Of a DNA stretch of 12,387 bases, positions 7,634-12,387 are shown piece by piece; position 1 is the stretch's first letter, and every line of letters begins with the position of its first letter. Both the position numbers and the translations under genes were made by a program. The notes beneath the pieces are model-generated. The model saw only the letters and a program-made list of their open reading frames with translations, was not told where the DNA came from and searched no databases. The DNA is from Erysipelotrichaceae bacterium (GTDB lineage Bacteria > Bacillota_I > Bacilli_A > Erysipelotrichales > Erysipelotrichaceae): NCBI GenBank assembly GCA_900754715.1, contig CAAEDX010000249.1, forward strand, positions 1 to 12,387. The letters are read 5' to 3'.

Positions 7634-7825
7634 CACCATTTGCCCAAAAGCGCGAACAGTTTTCAAGTTATTTTCTGAAAACTATTTCAGCCCATCTGTG
7701 ATCTTCCGCTCGATCTTATCGGCATATTCCTGTGCGCGCTGATCTTCACCTTTATTCCGCAAGATCTGCATCGTCAGCTGATGATTGCGCACATCATGCG
7801 ATACCAAACGCAGCAGCTCATACTC
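7617..7825. repeat. Imperfect direct repeat, copy 1 (partner 8746-8949)
   Basis: This 209-base block is repeated in the same orientation at 8746-8949. It covers the last 47 codons and the stop of the phospho-acceptor kinase gene and the following intergenic bases including the -35 region. The coding part aligns with no gaps and about six substitutions in 144 bases; the non-coding part (7617-7681) has a 5-base length difference and more changes. Similarity fades through the -10 box near 7606. The left flank, the toxin-antitoxin pair and its leader fill the space between copies. Confidence 0.9.
7682..7825 (-). pseudogene. Remnant copy of the histidine kinase DHp C-terminus
   Basis: Read on the minus strand this encodes about 47 residues beginning EYELLRLVSHDVRNH and ending KIERKITDGLK before TAG. 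It is nearly identical to the C-terminus of the gene at 8806-9585. Six base differences give three amino-acid changes (Arg to Leu before the H-box, Asn to Asp, Ala to Gly near the end), and the stop codon is kept. There is no start codon, membrane region or ribosome site in this frame, and similarity stops abruptly at 7825. It is therefore a duplicated gene fragment, not an expressed gene. It lies directly upstream of the T-box promoter, where the intact gene presumably sat before the rearrangement. Confidence 0.85.
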
Positions 7826-7940
7826 GCAAGATCAAATCTAATGCTATACCGTTTTGTATAGGATATTTGGTTCCTGCTGTCATGTTTCCATGATCCGTCT
7901 TTGCTAGTGTTATCCATTCATCATCATGATGTCATCACGC
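7826..7940. other. Unassigned junction between toxin gene and kinase remnant
   Basis: This 115-base stretch matches neither the kinase nor the TA genes. It holds a perfect 6-bp inverted repeat, ctatac (7844-7849) and gtatag (7856-7861), with a 6-base loop and no T run. A 47-codon minus-strand ORF (7917-7774) starts here and runs out of frame into the kinase remnant; it has no clear ribosome site. The stretch may be residual sequence that arrived with the TA pair. Confidence 0.4.
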
Positions 7941-8282
7941 TCACTTAAGTGTCTGGTTCTGCCATATGCCTGCCTTCAGTCTTGCATGCACATTTGAAGC
8001 TCCATATAACACATCTGTGACTGTTACTTTATCCGGATCCACAATGTAACAGATAAGGTAATTGTCAATTACCATTCTGCGTATTCTCCAAGATCGTTCC
8101 GGCTCTGCCTCAAAAACCGGACATCTCTCAGGATTGCTTTCCAAAGTGAGAATTGCATCTGCAATACGGCTATATTGACCCACAGCATTCTCCGGTGCCA
8201 GAAGAACATCTGCTATATAATCATAGATTCCTTCCAAATCGGCAAGGGCTGTCTAGGTAATTTCTACGATCCGTTTTCCCAT
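7941..8282 (-). pseudogene. RelE/ParE-family toxin gene, interrupted by an in-frame TAG at codon 10
   Basis: The ATG at 8282 overlaps the antitoxin TGA by one base (TGATG), the usual coupling of antitoxin and toxin. Reading from it gives MGKRIVEIT, then TAG (8255-8253), then TALADLEGIYDYIA and a full RelE/ParE-like body: helical hairpin, SWRIRRMVIDNYLICYIV core strands and VTDVLYGASNVHARL end. Family members commonly have an intact strand through this position, so a CAG (Gln) to TAG change is the simplest explanation. The remaining open frame could only start at weak codons such as TTG 8237, which has no ribosome site and would lose the first beta strand. The toxin is probably inactive. In a living RelE/ParE system it would cleave mRNA or poison gyrase, held in check by the antitoxin at 8282-8587. 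TAG is also used as a normal stop by the MBOAT and kinase genes here, so recoding is unlikely. Confidence 0.82.
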
Positions 8283-8587
8283 CACCTATGCGTCTCACTA
8301 AACTTTTTGAATGCTTCCGCAGCGTTCTCTGTCCTTCCGGCTCTGTAATCATCATAGCCTTTCTTAAGCTTCGCATGAAGAGCCGCATCTGTCATCTGAG
8401 CGGCATCTATATCTGCCGGTGCCTTTGGAAGCGTAACGGAAAACGGGATCCCTCCAACTAAAACTACTTGATTCAGGAACATATCAACAGCCGTTGACAT
8501 CGGTATGCCCAGACGCGAAAGAACTGCCTCTGCCTCTGATTTCAATGTGGGATTGATCCGTAGATTGAGTGTTGCTGATTTCTCCAT
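8282..8587 (-). CDS. RelB/DinJ-family antitoxin
   Basis: The 101-residue protein begins with a ribbon-helix-helix DNA-binding segment typical of RelB/DinJ: ATLNLRINPTLKSEAEAVLSRLGIPMSTAVDMFL (residues 5-38 by position; beta strand then two helices). The family block VVLVGGIPFSV follows near residue 46. The acidic, Ala-rich C-terminus is the expected toxin-binding part. The ATG at 8587 has GGAGGTGG 5-6 bases upstream. The stop overlaps the toxin start by one base. The protein should bind the operator at 8615-8633 and repress its own operon. With the toxin frame broken it is effectively an orphan antitoxin, though it could still neutralise related toxins elsewhere in the genome. Confidence 0.92.
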   Translation of the reverse strand: MEKSATLNLRINPTLKSEAEAVLSRLGIPMSTAVDMFLNQVVLVGGIPFSVTLPKAPADIDAAQMTDAALHAKLKKGYDDYRAGRTENAAEAFKKFSETHR

Positions 8588-8611
8588 GATGCCACCTCCG
8601 TTTACGCTTTA

Positions 8612-8640
8612 ATCGTAACGCTTTTGTCGTTACACATCAA
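8612..8640 (-). promoter_or_regulatory. Toxin-antitoxin promoter with embedded operator
   Basis: TTGATG (8640-8635) and TACGAT (8617-8612) on the minus strand are 17 bases apart. The spacer carries a perfect inverted repeat, GTAACG-7-CGTTAC (8633-8628 and 8620-8615), whose inner arm overlaps the -10. An acgcttt motif recurs 14 bases apart (8604 and 8618). This is the layout expected for an autorepressed RelB/DinJ operon. Confidence 0.6.
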
Positions 8641-8734
8641 CAAGGAGCTGCAGAATTGTTTAATGCCATTCGCTTTTCCTACGATTGGTGACTCAATACT
8701 TTTCAGTTTCTGGTGTTTTCGTTCAATATGTAAT

Positions 8735-8762
8735 ATCATACATGCCTGTGCCGGATTTGCAG
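8735..8762 (-). promoter_or_regulatory. Degraded second copy of the T-box operon promoter
   Basis: CTGCAA (8762-8757) and TATGAT (8740-8735) with a 16-base spacer align with the TTGCAA/TATAAT promoter at 7606-7633 in the other repeat. Each box has one change. It lies about 150 bases upstream of the antitoxin and could add weak transcription into the TA pair, or be inert. Confidence 0.4.
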
Positions 8763-8949
8763 CACCATTTGCCCAAAAGCGCAAATACAAGTTGTTTTCT
8801 AAAAACTATTTCAGCGCATCTGTGATCTTCCGCTCGATCTTATTAGCATATTCCTGTGCGCGCTGATCTTCACCTTTATTCCGCAAGATCTGCATCGTCA
8901 GCTGATGATTGCGCACATCATGTGATACCAAGCGCAGCCGCTCATACTC
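8746..8949. repeat. Imperfect direct repeat, copy 2 (partner 7617-7825)
   Basis: This is the copy attached to the intact phospho-acceptor kinase gene. It is 204 bases, five shorter than copy 1 because of a length difference in the non-coding part just after the stop codon. Copy 1 has an extra inverted AGTTTTCA/TGAAAACT pair there that is lost here. The two copies flank 920 bases containing the antitoxin, the broken toxin and 115 unassigned bases. Confidence 0.9.
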
Positions 8950-9585
8950 AGCGGCGAGCACTTTCCGGCGCCCATCGGTGTGCAGCGCCTTCCCGCCAAA
9001 ATGATACAGCGCATATCCGTTGAATGCTGCCACCGCGAAATAGACCAGCGAAAACAATATATACCACAACACCCCGAACTTTGCCGGATAGACAAATGCG
9101 GACAATAACACCGCATTGCTCAGCGGCAAAAGCACCGGCAGAAGGAAGATCCCAGATTCGCGTCTGCGCTTGACGAACCGCAGGCAGATCGGGCAGGCGA
9201 TCACATAGACGATGACTTTGATCAGCGTACCGAATACAAGGCCCGGCACTAACATCAAATTGGGAACAACTATCACCAGAGGTACTGAAACAAGGAGAAG
9301 AATCCCATATTGGATCATCACATATAACAAGATCCTGCCTTTGGGGACATTATACAGCCATGGGATCCAAAAAAGAATAAAAGCAGAAGTTAATATAAAA
9401 GTGATAAGATTATTTGCGGCAGTTGGCGTCAAGAACAATACATCTATCACCAGATTGAGCGCAATGAGGCTCAGCACGCATGCCGCCAGCTTTTTTCCCT
9501 GCCTGCCATGCTCTGCGCAGAGAATGTGGTAATAGATCCCGCTGAAAACCGACAAGATCATGTCGGCCAAGATCGTCTCAATCAT
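8806..9585 (-). CDS. Membrane sensor with AgrC-type DHp (phospho-acceptor) domain, no ATPase domain
   Basis: The 259-residue protein has six or seven hydrophobic segments (about residues 4-22, 32-52, 60-78, 86-108, 113-136, 146-166, 171-194). A short linker leads to a dimerisation/phospho-acceptor helix with SHDVRNH, His222 being the likely phosphorylated residue. It then continues in the GHKL/AgrC manner (LRNKGEDQRAQEYANKIERK) and stops at TAG right where the ATP-binding domain should begin. Full AgrC-like kinases run about 150 residues further. The sequence beyond the stop encodes no kinase remnant. Start codons GTG 9588 and ATG 9585 both fit the GGAGGAG site; ATG is chosen. It overlaps the end of the CA-domain gene by 8 bases (11 if GTG is used), so the two are translationally coupled. 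Likely role: the sensor and phospho-acceptor half of a bipartite kinase. Confidence 0.85.
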   Translation of the reverse strand: MIETILADMILSVFSGIYYHILCAEHGRQGKKLAACVLSLIALNLVIDVLFLTPTAANNLITFILTSAFILFWIPWLYNVPKGRILLYVMIQYGILLLVSVPLVIVVPNLMLVPGLVFGTLIKVIVYVIACPICLRFVKRRRESGIFLLPVLLPLSNAVLLSAFVYPAKFGVLWYILFSLVYFAVAAFNGYALYHFGGKALHTDGRRKVLAAEYERLRLVSHDVRNHQLTMQILRNKGEDQRAQEYANKIERKITDALK

Positions 9586-10321
9586 CACGTCTCTCCTCCA
9601 GCAGCAGGGTCACTTGCACGATATAACGATCATCGTGCGCTTCCCGTCTCACCCAGCCATCATAGCGCTCTGCGATCTCCTGTACGATGAGATTGCCAAA
9701 GCCGTGACGCCAGTCACGCTCCTCGCTCTGCGCGCAAAAAGAGTTGGCAACAGACAATGAAAGCATATTGCCGCGCTGCTGAATCTGCAAGCTGATCGCT
9801 CTGTTCTTGGCCGCTGCGGCAGCATGCAAGGCATTGTCCAGCAGATTGGATAGCAAAGAGATGAGATCATCGCAGGAGATACGCATATCATGGCTCAGAC
9901 CGCCGCTGATCTCCAGCATCAGCCCTTTTTCTTCAGCCTGTGCCTGCTTGAGGATGAGCAGCGCGTTCAGATAAGGGTCCGAACAATAGGTCTGATGAAG
10001 ATGGACATGCGACGGCAGTGTTTCCTTGTCTTTCTGTGCAAGCACTTGCCGCAGATACTGACGCTCATGTTCGATCTCCGCTTCCAGTTCCGCAATGATC
10101 TGCGCCTCTTCCTTTGGCAATCGCTTCAGCCGTCTCGCCCACAGCAAGATGACAGTCAGGATACTTGCCGTAAACAGATAATAGAGAAGCAGCAGCACGC
10201 CTGCTTCAGCCGGATCGAGCGTGCCCAATGTGCCGCCGTCCCACATCCAGTGGGCAAACAATACATATGCGGCAATACTGAGCAGCAAATAGACAAAGAC
10301 GATCATCCGCCGATGCTTCAT
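9578..10321 (-). CDS. Membrane protein with GHKL HATPase (CA) domain but no phospho-acceptor histidine box
   Basis: The 247-residue protein has two transmembrane helices (about residues 6-26 and 39-62), a charged coiled segment (68-100), then a GHKL ATPase domain. The pre-N-box strand DPYLNALLILKQAQAEEKG is typical of AgrC-type kinases just after their DHp domain. The N-box SNLLDNALHAA (158-168) and a short G-box HGFGNL (206-211) follow. No HDxRNH-type box occurs between the membrane part and the ATPase domain, so it lacks its own phospho-acceptor. The start at 10321 has AAGGAGG 6 bases upstream; a start at 10354 would precede that site and is rejected. The gene begins about 16 bases after the suf terminator T run and overlaps the DHp gene. 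It probably phosphorylates the neighbouring protein in trans. Loss of the His box by decay is the alternative. Confidence 0.83.
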   Translation of the reverse strand: MKHRRMIVFVYLLLSIAAYVLFAHWMWDGGTLGTLDPAEAGVLLLLYYLFTASILTVILLWARRLKRLPKEEAQIIAELEAEIEHERQYLRQVLAQKDKETLPSHVHLHQTYCSDPYLNALLILKQAQAEEKGLMLEISGGLSHDMRISCDDLISLLSNLLDNALHAAAAAKNRAISLQIQQRGNMLSLSVANSFCAQSEERDWRHGFGNLIVQEIAERYDGWVRREAHDDRYIVQVTLLLEERRDD

Positions 10322-10336
10322 GTCCATCCTCCTTGC

Positions 10337-10360
10337 AAAAAAGGCTGTGCGCACACAGCC
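10337..10360 (-). terminator. Rho-independent terminator of the suf operon
   Basis: Perfect 7-bp arms, ggctgtg (10343-10349) and cacagcc (10354-10360), enclose a 4-base loop. Six T follow on the minus strand (10342-10337). It starts 2 bases after the sufB-like stop codon. Confidence 0.9.
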
Positions 10361-10362
10361 CG

Positions 10363-11286
10363 TTATTTCAAGAACCCGTCTACGATGACTTGTTCCGCCT
10401 CTTCTTCACTCAAGCCGAATGTCTGCAGCTTGATCAGCTGATCACTGTTGATCTTGCCGATGGCTGCTTCATGGACGACCTGCGCGTCCACATGGTTGGC
10501 CGCGATCTCCGGAATAGAAGAGATCTTTGCGCTGCCCATCAGGATCGAGTCGCACTGCACATGCGCACGGCACTTATTGTTGCCGCGAGCGATCGGATGG
10601 AACACCTGCACCGAATCGTCCTTGCCTACCGAACGCGAGACGATCTGCAGCACGCTGTCTTCACCGTCCAGATCAACAGTGACATCAGAAAGCGCGTGCT
10701 GTCTGCCATGTGTCATCAGCTTCTCGTTGATCACCAGCTTGGCTTTCGGCCCCAGCTTTGCATAAGTCTTGCGCTCAGTTGAATCTACACCGCGAATCTG
10801 GCTCATGTCCATCTGGGCAAAGCTGCCTTCCTCCATATAGATGTTGGTCGTCGGATTGAGGATGCGTTCCCCTTCGCCGCTGCCCTCGCCATAGTGTTTT
10901 TCGGTGTAGACCACCCGGGCATTGGGCCCGATATGAAAAGTATGGATGCCATCATGCTGCGAAGTGTCACAGCCATCATTGTGAATGCCGCAGCCGGCGA
11001 TGATCTCCACATCAGCGCCCTCGCCGATATAAAAGTCATTATAGACCAGATCATGGATGCCGCTGTCAGTCAGGATGACCGGGATATGCACTTGCTCCCC
11101 GGTCGTGCCCGGCGCGACGATGATGTCAATGCCCGGCTTATCGCTCTTCTGACGGATCTGGATATTGGCGGTGGAGTGGCGCTCCACGCCCATGCCGTTG
11201 GCGCGCAGATTGAACGCGGAGCCCGGCATGAAGCCGCTGATGCCCGCGATCTCCTGCAGCAGGCCCTTTTCCATCTGATCCAGCAT
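10363..11286 (-). CDS. SufB/SufD-family Fe-S cluster scaffold protein (SmsB-like, short form)
   Basis: The 307-residue protein is a SufBD-family beta-helix scaffold for Fe-S cluster assembly and partner of SufC. Recognisable blocks are AFNLRANG near the start, IIAGCGIHNDG, DGIHTFHIG, EKHYGEGSGEGERILNPTTN, and the C-terminal core. That core has QCDSILMG with Cys245, HEAAIGKI with His272 and Glu273, and the GLSEEEAEQVIVDGFL tail that binds SufC. In E. coli SufB the cysteine of the QCDSLLMG motif (Cys405) is essential, and it is kept here. At about 300 residues it is much shorter than canonical SufB (about 470-495) and lacks the N-terminal region, as in SmsB proteins of two-gene systems. The ATG at 11286 follows the sufC stop by 2 bases; an AGGCAGGTG site is upstream. 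Confidence 0.92.
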   Translation of the reverse strand: MLDQMEKGLLQEIAGISGFMPGSAFNLRANGMGVERHSTANIQIRQKSDKPGIDIIVAPGTTGEQVHIPVILTDSGIHDLVYNDFYIGEGADVEIIAGCGIHNDGCDTSQHDGIHTFHIGPNARVVYTEKHYGEGSGEGERILNPTTNIYMEEGSFAQMDMSQIRGVDSTERKTYAKLGPKAKLVINEKLMTHGRQHALSDVTVDLDGEDSVLQIVSRSVGKDDSVQVFHPIARGNNKCRAHVQCDSILMGSAKISSIPEIAANHVDAQVVHEAAIGKINSDQLIKLQTFGLSEEEAEQVIVDGFLK

Positions 11287-11288
11287 GC

Positions 11289-12005
11289 TCACGCACCTGC
11301 CTTTCTGTTGATGCCGCACGGCTCAAAATCCATGAGCAGCGTCGGCAAGATCTCCTCGCGGCTGCCGCGCGCTTTGACGCTGCCGTTTTCAATGACGATC
11401 ATCTCATCCGCCAGCTGCATGATGCGCTCCTGATGCGAGATGAGCAGGATATCCTGCTGTTTCTTCTCATGCAGAGCGCGGAAAGTATCCACCAGACGGG
11501 AGAAGCTCCAGAGATCGATGCCGGCTTCTGGCTCATCGAAGATGCTCACTTTCAGGTCACGCGCCAGCAGCGTAGCGATCTCGATGCGCTTGACCTCTCC
11601 GCCTGAGAGCGAAGCATCCACGTCCCGATCGAGATAATCGCGGGAGCACAGCCCCACATCGCTCAGATAAGAGATGCAGTTTTCTTCCTCCAGCGGGCGG
11701 CCATGCGCCAGCTCAAGCAGACGGCGCACGCTCATCCCCTTGAAGCGGGGCGGCTGCTGAAAGGCGTAGCCGATGCCCAGACGGGCACGCTCATCCACGC
11801 TGCAGGCCGTGATATCATTTCCATCGAGCAAGATCGATCCGGCCGTCGGCTTTTCGATCCCCATGATGATCTTCGCCAGCGTCGATTTTCCGCCGCCATT
11901 GGGTCCGGTGATGACCGTGAAGGCATTTTCGGTAAACTGCAGGCTGATATTGTTGAGAATCTTCTTTCCTTCTACTTCAAAAGAGAGATTTCTGATTTCC
12001 AGCAT
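11289..12005 (-). CDS. sufC: Fe-S cluster assembly ATPase SufC (SmsC-like)
   Basis: The 238-residue ABC-type ATPase has Walker A GPNGGGKST (34-42), Q-loop Gln83, signature LSGGE (133-137), Walker B VSIFDEPEAGIDLWSF (from 153) and H-loop His191. The LSGGE form, the EPEAGIDLWSF stretch and the GYAFQQPPRFKG block mark the SufC family and exclude ordinary importers. SufC hydrolyses ATP to remodel the SufB-type scaffold during cluster assembly. The start at 12005 is set by AAGGATGTG about 8 bases upstream; a longer reading to 12071 would overlap the promoter. It is the first gene of a two-gene operon with the scaffold gene 2 bases downstream. No sufS, sufU, sufD or sufE is present within this window. 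Confidence 0.94.
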   Translation of the reverse strand: MLEIRNLSFEVEGKKILNNISLQFTENAFTVITGPNGGGKSTLAKIIMGIEKPTAGSILLDGNDITACSVDERARLGIGYAFQQPPRFKGMSVRRLLELAHGRPLEEENCISYLSDVGLCSRDYLDRDVDASLSGGEVKRIEIATLLARDLKVSIFDEPEAGIDLWSFSRLVDTFRALHEKKQQDILLISHQERIMQLADEMIVIENGSVKARGSREEILPTLLMDFEPCGINRKAGA

Positions 12006-12031
12006 AGTTTCACATCCTTTTTGACCACACC

Positions 12032-12041
12032 ATTTTAGCAT
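12032..12041 (-). promoter_or_regulatory. Extended -10 promoter of sufC-sufB operon
   Basis: On the minus strand TATGCTAAAAT ends at 12032, giving an extended -10 (TG-N-TAAAAT). Transcription would start near 12025, leaving a leader of about 20 bases. The -35 region is poor, as is common for extended -10 promoters. Confidence 0.55.
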
Positions 12042-12088
12042 AATCCCCATAAAAATAAAGCAGAATGACACGCAATATGCAAAAGCGC

Positions 12089-12292
12089 TCAGTACAGCGC
12101 AGTCAGCTCAGCGAACAAGCGTGCTGTTTCAAGGGGGCTTTCCGTGTTCCTTCCCTGATGGATGCCATCACGATCGGCCCAGACGCGTGCCCATCCCATG
12201 CGCGCTGCCGGCAAGCCGTTTTGGCGCGATCTCTTCGACTTCTCGGACACCATAGTATCCAGACATGTGCCATAACAGTCAGATGTCTCCAT
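12089..12292 (-). CDS. Doubtful small ORF, 67 residues, unknown
   Basis: This is an open frame from ATG 12292 to TGA, with an AGG about 9 bases upstream but no other support. The product is basic at first, then contains DRDGIHQG and a helical ETARLFAELTALY end. I recognise no family. It lies between the upstream terminator and the suf promoter, with no promoter of its own that I can see. It may be a gene fragment or chance. The surrounding 12006-12303 stretch otherwise holds only the suf promoter. Confidence 0.25.
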   Translation of the reverse strand: METSDCYGTCLDTMVSEKSKRSRQNGLPAARMGWARVWADRDGIHQGRNTESPLETARLFAELTALY

Positions 12293-12303
12293 CCGTTTTA
12301 CCT

Positions 12304-12341
12304 AAAAAAAGGCCATTAGAAACGAAACGTTTCTAATGGCC
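12304..12341 (-). terminator. Strong intrinsic terminator of the gene upstream of the window
   Basis: A perfect 14-bp stem (12311-12324 with 12328-12341) is followed on the minus strand by seven T (12310-12304). Its direction fits an upstream minus-strand gene ending near 12333-12316. Confidence 0.9.
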
Positions 12342-12386
12342 ACTTTTCGTTTCTTGATTTCTTTCTCTCATTTCCTGCCATTTTGT
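12333..12386 (-). CDS. Possible C-terminal tail of an upstream gene (partial)
   Basis: Between the window edge and the terminator two minus-strand frames are open. One gives TKWQEMRERNQETKSGH with stop at 12335-12333; the other gives a Lys-rich tail with stop at 12318-12316. Either could be the end of the gene served by the terminator at 12304-12341. The frame and product cannot be decided from 50 bases. Confidence 0.3.
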   Translation of the reverse strand, partial: TKWQEMRERNQETKSGH

Positions 12387-12387
12387 T

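Noticed and set aside
7378..7647. 89-codon minus-strand open frame across the T-box leader
   Set aside because: It covers the T-box, Stem I and promoter; RNA structure explains the sequence and the product shows no family features.
7841..7925. Search for a CRISPR array, IS inverted repeats or an att core around the TA insert
   Set aside because: There are no spaced repeats and no transposase or integrase gene; the only inverted repeat (7844-7861) is 6 bp and stands alone, so no mobile element can be named.
8602..8790. 62-codon minus-strand open frame upstream of the antitoxin
   Set aside because: It spans the TA promoter/operator and repeat 2 and has no ribosome site; it is a chance frame.

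Overview
The window is a compact bacterial chromosome segment, and every gene I can support lies on the minus strand. T-box leader regulation, GHKL (AgrC-type) sensor-kinase parts, strong AGGAGG-type ribosome sites, a lipoprotein substrate-binding protein and a two-gene SufC-SufB operon all point to a Bacillota (Firmicutes) host, probably of the gut-associated kind. I cannot fix the genus from sequence alone.

Layout, read 5'->3' on the minus strand (high to low coordinates). (1) 12387-12304: the possible tail of an upstream gene and a strong intrinsic terminator. (2) 12292-12089: one doubtful small ORF. (3) 12037-10337: promoter, sufC, sufB-like scaffold and terminator; this resembles a minimal Fe-S assembly operon. 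(4) 10321-8806: two overlapping membrane genes that look like complementary halves of one histidine kinase. The first carries only the ATPase half and the second only the phospho-acceptor half. (5) 8762-7606: a RelB/DinJ-RelE/ParE toxin-antitoxin pair lying between two roughly 205-bp imperfect direct repeats. The repeats duplicate the 3' end of the phospho-acceptor gene plus the promoter region behind it. The toxin reading frame has an in-frame TAG at codon 10. (6) 7633-3917: promoter, T-box riboswitch (specifier read as CGU, Arg, with moderate confidence), lipoprotein binding protein, permease, ATPase, PLP aminotransferase and terminator, forming one amino-acid uptake and metabolism operon. 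(7) 3868-27: promoter, SGNH hydrolase, DUF4358-like protein, MBOAT acyltransferase and DHHW protein, forming one tightly packed operon that probably O-acylates an exported cell-surface glycan.

The most unusual region is 7600-10321: a kinase split at the DHp/CA boundary, a duplicated copy of its DHp tail, and a decayed toxin-antitoxin insert between the copies. Both copies end at the same TAG after the DHp helix. This suggests that the short form predates the duplication and is not a fresh truncation. No response regulator is visible in the window.
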